64,000 bases of DNA from Irpex lacteus (lineage: Eukaryota > Basidiomycota > Agaricomycetes > Polyporales > Irpicaceae). The translations under genes were made by a program, and so were the position numbers. This document shows positions 1 through 11,478 of this stretch, one piece after another (the stretch's first letter is position 1; every line of letters starts with the position of its first letter). The stretch is taken from positions 992,001 to 1,056,000 of the forward strand of contig MQVO02000002.1 in assembly GCA_001986395.2 (NCBI GenBank). Reading direction: 5' to 3'. Under the pieces are notes generated by a model. The model did not search any database and was not told the origin of the DNA. It saw only the letters and a list, made by a program, of their open reading frames with translations.

Positions 1-176
1 GGAGGGCTCATCAACATGCGAGGTGGTTCTTGTTCATGTTGTGAACCAGAAGAGGGAGGGGTCAAGTCTCCTGGACCGATCGAAGGCCGTCCTTGTTTGC
101 GTGCAGCAGGTCTTCTGGATGTGCTGCCTTGTCGAGTTACAAATACATCTTCGTTGCGTATATTCAAGTTATTCAT
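1..176 (-). CDS. Partial protein, low-complexity, runs off left edge
   Basis: On the minus strand an ATG at 174-176 opens a frame that stays open to the window edge (about 58 codons). The product is rich in Arg, Pro, Ser and Gly, with stretches such as TSRRPAARKQGRPSIG and LTPPSSGSQ, as in disordered regions of fungal nuclear proteins. An acceptor-like CACAG lies directly before the ATG, so this may be an internal exon whose Met is not the start. I do not recognise the family. Support is only the open frame, the plausible composition and the splice site. Confidence 0.35.
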   Translation of the reverse strand, partial: MNNLNIRNEDVFVTRQGSTSRRPAARKQGRPSIGPGDLTPPSSGSQHEQEPPRMLMSP

Positions 177-569
177 CCTGTGTAATCAAAAGAAACGTTG
201 TCCAAGAAAAGTCATGAGATTCGTTGAAGAGCAGATTGTGGTCAATTCGAGAGGTTGTTACTATGGGCGTCTGGGGGCATGTTCAGTCCATGTGTTTGAG
301 TCAAAATCGAACCGAACGCGAGAACCGCCTATCGAACCAGTTCAACTGATAGACGCGGGCTTTGTGGCGTTGAGCTGAGGAGTCTTGAGGACTCCCGTCA
401 CGTTCAAGTTGAACCTCTGCCATCGGATAACTTGGATGCACACGGTGAGGCTCGGAGAACGCTGCTCTAATTGAGCATATATTACATGAAAACATGTTTA
501 CTAATATCGATCTATATTAGATCAGCTAATATTCTTCTGGTGAATAATCTAAGGCATAGCCTGAGAGCA
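177..569. other. Intergenic, no gene seen
   Basis: Several short frames exist on both strands but none has a recognisable domain or consistent splice sites. It probably holds the 3' UTR of the decapping gene that ends at 570 and the 5' region of the edge gene. Confidence 0.5.
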
Positions 570-1872
570 TTAGTCTTGTGCTCGAACCAGTGGCTCGTAT
601 AAACCGTGCTGGTCTCCAACTCCGTACGTCAAGCTCATCCTCTCGAAAATAGACGGGCCATCGTCTGGATCGAGCTCGAGCTGCTCATCCCATAGAATCC
701 TTATCAGTGAGGATGGTGAAATGCCGTGTCAGAGGTCACCTACCAAGGATATGACATCTTCTAATAAGTGTGCTTGTCCCACTGTGCTGCCCATCACCCC
801 ATAGTAACTGGAATTAACGATATGCACATGGAAGTGGTCTACGTAGTTCTGGTAAGTCAACCTGGCTCCGCCCGACTCATAGAACAAAATGGCTTACAAT
901 ATGACGGCTGATAATGCACGTAGAACCGCAGCGAGCCCTTCTCAAGGCCCCACTTCTCCGAAACGATGCGCGTAGCCTCTGTTCGTATACTGCGAAGCAT
1001 AGGAAGGTGCTTCTTTCGCAAATCGCGCAGTGAACGAATGGAGTCCGTCAGGGCGATTGCGACGAGATACAGTGAGGACATCGTCGTGAGATCCCACTTC
1101 ATGTCAGGGAGTATGATGAACCCGTGTTCTGGAGTAGGTGACCGGTAGAGGACTTTGTCTGCCTCTGACTTGCCCGATAAGATGTCCAGCACCCTGAGAT
1201 GGTCGAAGTCATAAGGAAGGTTCATACAGAGTGAGGGCAATATTGCTTACCATTTGGTACGCGAAGGCGGAAACGCGTCAATGTATGGCTTGACGACTGT
1301 AGAATATATCTCTGGTGTTTCTTGTACCATCGTGATCGTTTGTTTAGTATACTGGCACGGTATCGGACGGGCGAGCAGCTCAGCATCACGATTCACGCCA
1401 GGCTTGGTGAAGTACCTTTCGAATATGAACCTCAGTTGCAGGATAGATAACGTTGATCTTAACATCAGGATGTTGTGGGGACGCCTTCAACCACCCAGCA
1501 TCCATGTATACTGTCCAAAGTGAATATGAAAGAATGAACCAGGATTAAAGATGTATGTAAAGATTACGAACGATATCAGTGTTTTCGATCAGCTGAACGT
1601 TGTTCAACTGCTCTGTGATCACTGTCGAGGCTACAGAGACGGGCAGCGCTGTCTTCTCCACGCGCACGATGGCGGCTGACGCATCTTTCGTTGGATCATC
1701 TGAGTCAACAACTTTACCCAGCAAGGTAAGACTGTGGGCCAGGGGATCTGATATAAAGTACAGGGATTATTATCGTTTGCGATGCGAGAAGATGGCACGA
1801 TAGCGAGAGCAACTTACCCTCATTCAAGATGCGTTCGAACTGAAATCGTCGCAGTGCCTCCAGATCCTTCAT
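570..1872 (-). CDS. DCS1: Scavenger mRNA decapping enzyme DcpS/Dcs1
   Basis: HIT-family pyrophosphatase that hydrolyses the m7GpppN cap left after 3'-5' mRNA decay; acts in cytosol and nucleus. Seven exons splice in frame to about 316 residues, the family length. The N-terminal swapped domain begins MKDLEALRRFQFERILNE. The middle contains VIYPATEVHIRKYTKQ and PYIDAFPPSRTKW, both typical of DcpS. The C-terminal half carries YVHYQPSYYHFHVHIVN; the catalytic histidine triad HFHVHIV is rebuilt only when the intron around 845-895 is removed. The end is LYEPLVRAQD and a stop at 570-572. The start at 1870-1872 matches the usual short N-terminus; an upstream in-frame Met at 1917 is possible but adds unusual sequence. 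All key residues are present. Confidence 0.93.
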
Positions 1873-2121
1873 GTTTCGACTGATAGTACCAGTTACACAG
1901 AGTATCCTGTCCTCCAAGATCAGGCCTCAGCGTGTTTAGTCTTGATAGGGCACTTACAAGTTCAGGTTCAAGGGAGTGTGCGAACGCAGAGCTCAGAGGC
2001 GCGCGATGTGGCTAGAACAACTTAATAACTTAAATTCGGTACAGCATCCATATGAGAGGACAGAAGAGAAGGGATCCCTACTGCGGAAGCCAATAATTTA
2101 CTATACGGACATACATATATC

Positions 2122-3853
2122 TTACGAGAGCCCTCGATCCACCGGCCCTCTCTGCGCAACAAGCAAAACATCCTTCCTAGTAGTCCACAACTTGATATCC
2201 CCCATCCTCTCCTCCTTCACATCTTCAGGCTCTCCCCAAAAAATCCTCCCACTCTTCCTCCTCCGCTCATTCCTCCCTCCCTCCCAATCCAACTTCCTCG
2301 TCCGTCCCTCTCCCGCCGGGTCCCTCCCAGCCGCTTCATTATCCCACACCAGATCTGTCCTGCCTTCCCACACAGGACCAGCCGTCCTCAAGTCGAATGC
2401 TCCTTCGTACTCCGGATGCAGGTGTACTTGTATGGGGGCGTTGGTGGTTGAGCCTGAGAGAAGGTAGATGGAGGGGTACGGGGTGACCATGGCGCGTGGG
2501 CTTATGATGGTCAGGTTGCCGTTGGTGGTGTGGATGGAGGCGTTCAGTTTAATGTGGGTGAAGTCCGAGGCAATGGTAAGTGCGGCGAATACGGGACTGC
2601 GAGACACGTCAGGTCAGTCTGGGTGGAGGTGAGTGCGGAAAGGCGAACGTACCCGTTGTTGGTACGTATGGAGGTGGATATGTTCGCTCCTTGTTCGTGT
2701 CCTATGGCCCAGACAGTGCTGAAGACGGGAGCGTTGCTCGTTTGGACATGTGCGCCCTGCTTACCCAGAAGTGCCATCAACTCTCGCATTTGTGGTGCTG
2801 ACGTACATTTCCGAACCCATGAGTGTCTATGCAATGAAGATTGTAAGTCGACAGTGCATAAATACCAAAGTATATGTGACCGACGCACCTGAACTTTGAT
2901 GGGAGCATCGCGACTGTTCAGCCTCACCGGCCCAAAGCCTGTTGGCCTCCATATGTCAAAGAAGCCCCCGATAACTTGGTCAACGACGCTTCCTGGGTTG
3001 GTAAAGTCCGTGGAGATCTCGTTGAAGACATTGGTGTTGGGAAGACGGACAGAGATGTTATAATGCACGTGAGTACTGTCAGCGAGAGAGGGGTCTGCCT
3101 GTGGAGATCAGCTCGAGTTAGCTCCCAGATGTGTACGAGCAAGACGTTGGACTGTATGGTTACTCACCCAAAGCAGTATCCCCTGCTCCCACAGCCCGCC
3201 CTCCTTCCGCCAAGCAAAGCAAGCCTTTGTGCTTCCTAGCACATCTTGACCCTCATTTATATCATCGTATTCCGCGATAACATCTACAGTTATCTCATCT
3301 CCTTGTGCTCGTTCTTCGTGCAGGGTGAATGTTCCAACAATAGGGGAGCCACGCGTGAGGAAGAATGTAAGGTCGGGTGTGGTCGGCAGCGAGAAAGAAA
3401 CCGTGCTTATATATTTCGACGGAGAGGAGTCTGAAAGCGGCTGAGCGGGGACCAGGTGGGACAGAGTTGCCAGTCTTCTGGGGATTGATATTTCTGGAGT
3501 CATTCCGGTCAGGGAAATACATAGTTGTTGGTGAAGAGACGAACCTCGAGTCGCGGGTCGTATGCCAATGTTTCATTCCACTCGGGCACGTCTATATCAA
3601 CGTTGCTTGTCTTCGACGCGATTACGATGAACAGGACGAGTAACGTTAGTGCCGCAGCAGAAGTGTAAGAAAGGCCCAAGACGACGCGACGTCTGTGGTA
3701 TCTCCAGAAGGTGTTCAGCCCAGTGCGCAAAGCTTCGAGTCTTGTAGTCTGTTTCAAATCTTCTTCGAAACCATTGGACGATAATTCCTCGTCATAGGCT
3801 AGTTCGTCATCTTGTAGAAGAGGACGAGAGAGGTCTATGTCTGAGTTAGACAT
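2122..3853 (-). CDS. Single-pass type II membrane protein, orphan family
   Basis: About six exons. The acidic cytosolic N-terminus (MSNSDIDLSRPLLQDDE) is followed near residues 57-80 by one strong transmembrane segment (LGLSYTSAAALTLLVLFIVIA) and then a long extracytosolic part rich in beta-type sequence with Asn-x-Ser/Thr sites (NISTSIRTNNG, NASIHTTNGNLT), like the repetitive beta domain of many Agaricomycete proteins of unknown role. Splices such as TSG/TVWAIGHEQ and NNG/PVFAALT restore frame with ordinary introns. The first exon joins the second either through an intron from about 3518 to 3439 or across a one-base frame break (see rejected items). The C-terminus is basic and ends at 2122. 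No enzyme motif is visible; a surface or vacuolar role is only a guess. Confidence 0.7.
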
Positions 3854-4343
3854 GAGATTTCCACAATTTGGGTCAGCTCAATTCCGTTCCTCTGAGTAAA
3901 ATATCAGTACCTAGTACTCAGTAGCTACTTAACACTGCACGTTCACTTACCGCGAGGAAGTAGTACCAGTCTCAGTTGGGTGTCCTGAGTTACACCCTCT
4001 ACTGGTCAACTAGCTTAGGTGGCTCAGTTCGCACCTGACGAGTACTTGACAACCAACACAGCATATATATGACAAGCGTGGGGACGTTAGTGCGGTGTTC
4101 ATTCCCATTTCTGATGGTATGCTGTTGTGTTGAATGTAAGGTGAGATATCGGGCGAACTTGACGCTTTTATAGTACGGTCAAAGGCGCATCAGCGCATCA
4201 TTTGATCGGGATCGGTATCTGAGTGTACACATTACAGTAATGCTTCTCTTCAGTCCTTGAATAGAACGACCATCATCGCATTCGTATTCTCCACCACTTA
4301 ACTTGTCTGTTGCATTTCCAACCGTGCTCACGTTGAGGAAGAC
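3854..4343. other. Divergent promoter region
   Basis: 490 bp between the membrane protein start (minus) and DAD4 (plus). It contains a TATA-like run (CATATATATG near 4060-4070). No coding potential seen. Confidence 0.5.
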
Positions 4344-4734
4344 ATGGAGAACCCACATGCAGAACGTCAAAACGTGTTGTTGCAACGAATAATCAAGAAC
4401 GCGGTACGTGCCCCAGAGATGGTTTCTGTCACACCACGAAGTGGATGTGTATTGAGTAAAAGCCGAGTAGGACAAGTGCACAGAGATGATGGAAGAGCTA
4501 AACCACTGCCTCATGGTACGGCGATTCCTTTTCAAACATGCGCGAAGATGAGATGACGGTTATATGAACGCTCGTAATTAATTATATGCGTAACAGGAGA
4601 TTGTCCGGGCGAACGAGGAAGTGAAGATCGCCGCGGACCTGGAGACAAAGTACCGCAAGAATGTGCAGTACAACCTGGACGCAACAAAGGCTGGCAACTC
4701 TGAGGGTGCTGACGGTGAGACTGAGCAAGCATGA
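4344..4734 (+). CDS. DAD4: DASH/Dam1 complex subunit Dad4
   Basis: Small subunit of the DASH ring that couples fungal kinetochores to spindle microtubules. Three exons (4344-4403, 4471-4515, 4597-4734) give about 80 residues, close to the 72-residue yeast protein. The sequence opens MENPHAERQNVLLQRIIKNA, matching the invariant Dad4 start MENPH...LL.RII.N. The second exon encodes a short helix (TEMMEELNHCL). The third carries AADLETKYRKNVQYNLDATK, the family signature YxRNVQxNLxAT. The tail is acidic and not conserved. The gene is too short and too split for simple ORF finding; both introns have canonical GTACG donors and TAG/CAG acceptors. Each exon is short but all three fit one family in order. 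Confidence 0.92.
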
Positions 4735-5427
4735 GGAATCTTTCGCAGTGAGGATATACAGTTCTCTAAACGAAGACAGGCAGTAAACTCACATTTAAGG
4801 CTAGTTGCAATTGACATAGTAAGCGGGTTGCTGTGTATGCCAGATGTTTGCGGAGTTAACGTAAGATTCCTTACGCTTCATTTAGTCTGCGTATGTCTGC
4901 AATAAAGATAATCTAGGCCTCGGGAGAAAGCATCACGACACGGAGGCAACATCGTCTTGACACGGGGCATGGCCAATGCCTCGTGCCTTTCCTCTTTGCA
5001 CGGACTGATATCTCACGCGCATTGGCTGCTTTGATTGAAAAATGCTCGGGCTGTTGATTGGACGATGACAGCTGGGACAGCATTCGTCGCTGGCCATGAT
5101 GGCGATCGTGGGTATTCACCACGCAGTGATGGGGGGCCACATCGAGCGATAGATGTTGTGCAAGGCTCTTCGACGTCGAAGCACTCGTCGAAGACCCATT
5201 AATGGTCACGCCTGTGTCACCTCTGCTGCATGTTTTGGTGGCCCGGCGGGGTGATGGACCGTGGCGTGACAGAATGTCGAGGGATATATGACCAGATATG
5301 GACATGGACGACATCCATGCTCGTAGCAAGAAGCTCGGCTGTAACGGAAGATCACTCCAAGAACCCCGCCTCATCCTAATCCACTCATTTCCCTTTTCGG
5401 CGCATCGGTGGCTTCTCTCCCAAAACC
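4735..5427. other. Intergenic, DAD4 3' side and upstream promoter
   Basis: No supported gene. A 192-codon minus-strand frame (5491-4913) is Cys/Arg/Ser-rich without domain or splice logic and overlaps the promoter of the next gene, so I treat it as chance. Confidence 0.5.
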
Positions 5428-5435
5428 TATATAAG
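5428..5435 (+). promoter_or_regulatory. TATA box of the RRM gene
   Basis: TATATAAG on the plus strand, followed about 10-410 bases later by a strongly pyrimidine-rich leader (5440-5847) typical of highly expressed fungal genes. This predicts a transcription start near 5460 and a 5' UTR close to 390 nt before the ATG at 5848. Confidence 0.6.
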
Positions 5436-5847
5436 CCCTGTCCCCCGTCCTCGTTGCGCCTTTCCCGCCCTTTCACTCTGACTCCCATCATCGTCTTCCT
5501 TCTTCCCCCGTACGCACATAAGTACTCCGTCCAGCATCATTACCCTCGTATACCACATCCTTTGCCATCGCACCATCAGAGCATCCAGCTACACCCGTAA
5601 CCTTATTCTTTAAACGTCATTCTCAACGCGTCACACCCAGCCCCGTCTCTTTTATTCACCCGCCAACCGGCACCCTACCAACTGCACCAAATACGCCTAC
5701 AGCTAGTCTCTGTCTTTCTCGCATTTCCGACTTCTCATATATTCTGCACCTTGTTTCCTCGCATCTCGCACGCACTCTGGTCTCTCGTTCTCTCTCGGCA
5801 TCATTCTTTCCGTCTTTCGCACAGCTTTCCACCGCCTGTTTCCAGAT

Positions 5848-8800
5848 ATGCACACTCCAGCTTCTAGTGCAGCCCCTTCCCCGACTTTTCAATCTCTTTC
5901 GTCGCAGCAGCCATCCAGTACTCCTCCAATTTCGCACAACGTTCCCACCAGCATCAGTTCCTCGCCTCCTTCGCTTCGCGATACCACCTCTGCAACCAAC
6001 ACTCGTTCTGCAGATCAAACACAGCCCTCCATTCCGTCAACTCCATCCTCAGCCGCTGAACAACACAGCGCTAGTCCTACTCCCTCTATGGCCGGAACGT
6101 ATACTGTGGCCTCATCTGCCGCTTCCCAACCATCTTTGTTGCCTTCCAATGGCCCTACTACGGATGTCAGGCAGGCTGTCGATGGCACCGACGCACCGAT
6201 TGACCTGCGCGGACTCTCTACGCTACCGTCCGGTCACGCGTTACCGGTCTCAACTGCCATGCTTGGCGCTCCCAGGACGATCAATCTTCCCACCTTGAAG
6301 AACCCGCAAGGCGAACTGCTTGATCTAAATGAGTTGGCTGGCTTCGGTGACGGGTTAAGTGAGTGTTGCTTCTACATCGTCATGATACATGCCGGGACAA
6401 CATCTACCGCTATTCGGTTCATGGCACGCGCCTTTTGGGCGTTCAAGCTTATCCTATTCGCCGCGTCTTTGTTTGACAAACGAAGACGCGTTTTACGTGC
6501 ATACAACCACGAATGGGGGCTGATTAACCTTTGACTGCGTATATTATAGCTCCTACGCAAGAAAATTTCTCCATGCATTCCCCGCCTCCCACGACGACCC
6601 CGCACGCCGCTCCTCACTTGCAGTCCTTCGCCAAGTCGCCTCCTGCGACCGTCAACACGATGTCTCCTGCTTTCGGAGGTTCGACTTTTCACAGTCAGGC
6701 GACATGTCTTTCACCCCCTATGCTCTCTCCCGATCCGTCTCTTGCATCTTTCCCCAGTGTCCCATCCTTGGCCTCTATACCATCGTTGTTGTCCTCTTTG
6801 GCGTCGACGCCGTCTATGGCATGTCACCCATCACCTAGCATGGGCTCCGATAACGGTAGTATCAATGACGGCCTCAAGACACCGAACGTATATATTAACG
6901 GCTTGCCACCTAACTTCCCGGAGGAGGACCTCTTAGCTATGACAAAACCGTTCGGAGAGGTTGTCAGCGTGCGCACATTTACCAGACATGTGAGCGATAA
7001 GCCCTCGTGAGTAACGATGCCCAAGGGTTGTGTCGCGTTATTTTACTAACCAGTCTTTGCGCGCATTGCACAGCGGCTACGGCTTTGTCTTGTGAGTGAT
7101 GATTTTAGTCTGCACGTACCTCTCACTGACAAAGCAACCATGCAGGTTCGGCTCCGTTGATGCTGCCGAAAGGTGCATCGAGTCCCTCCGCAAATATCGC
7201 AATTTGCATCCGTCGTTCTCCAAGGTAAGATTTGAGCGTGATTTGCTGCGTCGCATTGCTCACAGGCCGAGCATCTAGCAAGTCCACAAAATACCGGGGA
7301 CGTCTTACGCGGCTGCTCACGCTGATGCTGCTCTCAATGCTCCTCCTCGATCTGATGAGCATTCAGATACGTTCAAATCGAAGATGGAACGGCTCAAGGA
7401 CCCGAACTCCACAAATCTATATATGGAGGGTCTTCCTTTGTCCATCGACGATGCCACTCTGCAAGCGTTGGTCAGTCCCTATCGCATCATGAGTAGCAGG
7501 TTCTTCCGGACGAGGCTCAGCAACCCTCCGAGGATCATTGCCTTCGTTAGGTACGTCTATCCCAACTGTCGAAAGATATTCTTCTGATTGTATTGTAAAA
7601 GATTGGAGAGTCGTGAGGCAGCTGAAGATATCATCGAGCGTCTCCATGGCCGCATGGTACGCGGCTGGTGTGACGCAGGAAGCAGAATTTCTGTTCGCTT
7701 CGCAGACACCAGTGAACAGAGAGAGCTTCGTGTAAGTGTAAGTGATCCCAACTTCATTATCGCCTAATCTGACGGCGCATCCTTGCAGCGTGTCGAGCGG
7801 GTTAATCGCGATGACGAGAATTCACCGGCGAGGTTAACCATGGCTCAGGCAGCTCTGTTGAACCTCAAAGGAACTCAGATGAATAATCCCGCAGAATCTC
7901 GTCTTACTAGTCCCAACTTCGGCATCGCCAGCCTCCCACCCGTCATTGGTGCCTCTCCAATCGTCGACCCCGCGTTTGTGGCTACGTCTGATGGCTATCG
8001 TTCACTTCCTCCTCCTATCGGCCTGCATCACCAATCCTCAGTCGAACCGCCCACTTTGCGTGGCACCAACGGCCTGTCATACGACGGCTCCGCGCTTGGG
8101 ATTGCATCGCTCGATGCTCGTGCGGGGAGTATTGTCCCGCCCGGGTACGGCGCGAGTGATCTCGATCTTCTGCAGATGTCGATGGCCGGGATGGACATGG
8201 GTGTCAGGCCTCCGGTGGCTACGAGGGCTCAGAACGGCTTCACGCCGATGGAGAGGTTGATCCTGCAAGCTCACGAGCAGAGACAGCAACAGGAGGCTAT
8301 GGCAGTGGCCACAGGTGGTGCATTCGTTCAAACGCGCGGCGGCAATGGCGTTGGGCAGGGGCGAGCCGGCAAGGGCTTGCGCACTTCAGAGTTCAATCCT
8401 TCTGCGACGGAGTTCAACCCCTCTATGACAGGTTTCGGCCGACAGAATAGTTCTGTGGCTACCTCTCCTGCGCTGTCCGATGGCGGTGATGAGAGGAGAC
8501 GACTGGTAGACTTCTTGCCTGCAATGTCCGAGCAAGACTTCCACGCTCGCGCCCAGCAGAAGGCGATGCAGAAGCCGGAGTCGAAAACGCTCAGATTGGA
8601 TCAGGAGTCGCGCGTCCAGTTCACCAGACAACGAAACCAAACTCACGCAGAAGCGAAGGCTCAGGCGGAGGCAGAAGCACGAGCGACGCATGCTAGGTCT
8701 ACGACGGTACCTTCACACTACCTCAACACCGATATCTCTCGCAGTCTATCTTCCGATTCACATTCAGGGACGAACATGAACACTTCGACACTTGGTGGTA

Positions 8801-9318
8801 ACGCACAAGCACGCAGGAACATCACCAACGCTCGCGATCTCAGCTCACTCACGCATTCACGACCCACGAACACCAGCAACAGCGTCAGGAACGTTGGTCA
8901 ACGGCTCGGAGGCGGTTTCCGCAACACGAACATCCCTACCTCTACTACAAACGTGCATCCCAAACATAACGTCGACGCTGCTTCTCAGCAGCAGAACGCC
9001 CACACTCGTATCGATACAGGACGTTCTACCACCCGTAGCCGTCCTTCAACTTCGCACGGAGACAGTGAGGACGACGGTTCTGGTCTGGATTCGCCTGCTC
9101 TGTCGTACTCTGCGCGTACCCCTGCCTCGCTCTCACCCGCCACACCGTTTTCCGCCTTTGGAGAAACTTTTGACGGGCCTTCTATCGCTTCCGGTGATGT
9201 GGGACTCGGAGTCGGCGTCGGCGGCGCGAAAGATATGGCAGGCATGGGAGCTTCCAAAGGGATGGCACCGAACGTCCGCAATGTCCACACCGAGGCATCC
9301 GCGACTGTCCACGCCTAG
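5848..9318 (+). CDS. RNA-binding protein with two RRMs, RBMS/MSSP-like
   Basis: About 1,000 residues in eight or so exons. After a Ser/Pro/Thr-rich N-terminus comes RRM1 (about 6885-7225) with RNP2 NVYINGLPPNFPEEDL and RNP1 GYGFVLF, then RRM2 (about 7400-7740) with TNLYMEGLPLSIDDATL and IIAFVRLESREAAEDII. The linker and spacing resemble animal RBMS proteins, which bind AU-rich RNA. The C-terminal 500 residues are low-complexity, with charged, Ala/Gln and Ser/Thr stretches and no further domain. Introns at 6359-6549, 7009-7072, 7094-7145, 7225-7278, 7550-7601 and 7735-7788 (roughly) join RNP motifs in frame. A post-transcriptional regulator is likely; targets cannot be read from sequence. The ATG at 5848 is the first in the frame after the CT-rich leader. 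Confidence 0.87.
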
Positions 9319-9930
9319 ATCCATCGACGTCCCCACTCTCACTTCTCTACGCATCCTTTCTTCTTGTCTTTCTCGCAGATCGCATCGTTATTTTTGGCAT
9401 ATACCCCACCACCGTCTTTTCTTCGTTCGGCGACTGGCTTCCTCTCTTGTATCGCTTCGCCGTCGCCATCGCCTATTATACCCACCAGCATAACTACCGC
9501 GACTAGTACAGCGTCTTTTACTAGCTACGTGGCCGGATTGTTTTGCGTGGTTCTTGGAAGATGTTGTATTACTACTAGCACTTGTGTACGAATTAATTGA
9601 ATGTTGTTGTACGTTTTGCATCGCTCGCGGTGAGGACCGGATGTGCTGATCTACGGAATCGCGAACTGCCATGTGATTCTGGCATGCCGTAAACCTTCCA
9701 CATACACACGAACAGATCGATATCTGTAGTTCGAGTGGTACAGTGAACTCGTCCAAGGTACGTGCTTAAAGTCTGCTAAAATGATTGATATTAGAGTCGT
9801 GCTCATAAGGTATCTGTAGCAGGTGCCTCTGCCATATACAAGCTACCAGACGTAAAGTAAGCCGGAAGTTCCCAGTTGTATCGTTAAGTTGTACACATGC
9901 GACTCATTTCGAACTCATTCAACGATAACT
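9319..9930. other. 3' UTR and intergenic
   Basis: T-rich stretch after the RRM gene stop, then an ordinary spacer before the dioxygenase gene. No further gene recognised. Confidence 0.5.
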
Positions 9931-11288
9931 ATGCAGCATCGTATAGGTTCCATGTTGTCTTTCGGACGTTCTGCTCTGCCAGTATGGCAATGTGTCACTC
10001 CAGCGAGGGCGTCGACGCCCCTTCGCTGCCATCGGACTCGACTACTCTCCAACCTGGTCACCAGAACGAATGATGGTGTCCAGTACCGAGGCCAGACCCT
10101 TCCGTACCTGTGGCTCAGAGATACATGTCAATGTCCACGTTGTGTGCATCCGTCAACCAGGCAAAAACTGCACAGAAGCACGGACGTTGCTCCAGAGATT
10201 CGACCAAAGGACTTTGAGGCTACCAAAGAAGGTGTAAAAATTAACTGGGGAGAGGGGCACGAGTCGTTCTACCCCTCGGAATTTTTGGAACGATATTCGT
10301 CGGCATCTAAGCGACACGAGTTTCACAAGGATGTGGACCAGGTGCCTTGGGACCAGGACATTCTCACGAAGTCTCCGTCGTTGTTTGTTTCGTATGACAG
10401 CCTTCAGTGTCCGGACGGGCTTCTCAAGGCGATGACCCAGATAGTGCAGTACGGACTGCTCTTCGTAAGAGGTGTTCCTAACCAAGAAACGTCAAACGAG
10501 ACTTGCGAGCTGCGTACGTTGGCGACGAAGTTTGGTGAATTGCGCGAGACGTTCTATGGCCCTCTGTGGGACGTCATTAACGTGCGCGACAGCACAAACA
10601 TCGCCTATACTAATCTGTTCCTAGATTTTCACATGGATCTCCTGTAAGTTTTTTTGAGGCCACTCTGCCACTGTTAGCTAATACTGACCTTCTCTGTGAA
10701 AGATACTTCCAACATCCACCGCGATACCAGATCCTGCATTGTCTTCGGAATCGCGTAAACGGTGGCTCTTCCGTCTTCGTCGATGCTCTGCGCGTAGCCG
10801 AGTCGTTACGGCATCCCACGAAGGATCTATTCACGTCACTCTCTACCACACCGGTCCACTTCCACTACATCAACAATGGCCATCATTACCACCAATCCCA
10901 CCCGACCATCGAGCTCGACCACGACGCAAACATCGCGCCACATGAAGACAAACCGATCAAGTTCATCAACTATTCCCCACCGTTCCAAGCACCGCTCTCG
11001 TCTGAGACGGACGTCGATTTCTACCATGCGCTGAAAGAGTTCGTCGCACGGCTGGAGGCACCGGGGGCAAAGTTCGAGTACCAGCTGCGCGAAGGAGATG
11101 CCGTCGTGTTTGACAACCGGAGGGTTCTGCATGCGCGGACTGCCTTTACCGATAAAGAACAGGACGAGAAGGACGCAAAGGATAAGGAGACGGATGCGAA
11201 TGAGCCGAATCGTTGGCTCAAGGGGTGCTACCTTGAGGAGGATGCTCTGCTCAGCCTGAGAAGGGGGCTGATAGAACGATCGTCATGA
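9931..11288 (+). CDS. Gamma-butyrobetaine / trimethyllysine dioxygenase-like
   Basis: Fe(II)/2-oxoglutarate dioxygenase of the TauD/GBBH clan, the class that hydroxylates trimethyllysine or gamma-butyrobetaine in carnitine synthesis. The Arg-rich, acid-free N-terminus (MQHRIGSMLSFGRSALPV) looks like a mitochondrial targeting peptide. Next is the GBBH N-terminal zinc-binding domain (YLWLRDTCQCPRCVHPSTRQ), then the catalytic barrel: HMDLLYFQHPPRYQILHCL supplies the H-x-D iron ligands and FDNRRVLHAR the distal His plus 2OG-binding Arg. One intron, 10644-10702, splits the motif just after HMDLL. An acidic/Lys-rich insert (EQDEKDAKDKETDANEP) lies near the C-terminus. Which of the two substrates is used is undecided. 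Confidence 0.87.
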
Positions 11289-11478
11289 TCATTTAGTGTG
11301 GACGAATGAAGGCGGCACATTGGTTGAAATTCGTGCGTGGAAGCTATAATACAACATAAGAAAAGATATATGCTATGACAATATATCCGTGTATACAAGT
11401 ATACGTAGCGTCAAGGCGGACTCGACAAGAACAAAGATTGCCAGTTGCTTTACGAGCATAACACCATACTCAGGCTAA

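Noticed and set aside
3500..3525. Possible one-base frameshift in the membrane protein gene
   Set aside because: Exon 1 hits a stop after TNNYVFP while the next frame continues ISLTGMTPEISIPRR, as a frameshift would give. An 80-nt intron (GTATTT...GCTCAG) also joins the frames in phase, so a break is not required. cDNA would decide.
4913..5491. 192-codon minus-strand frame
   Set aside because: Overlaps the TATA box and leader of the RRM gene; composition Cys/Arg/His-rich without domain.
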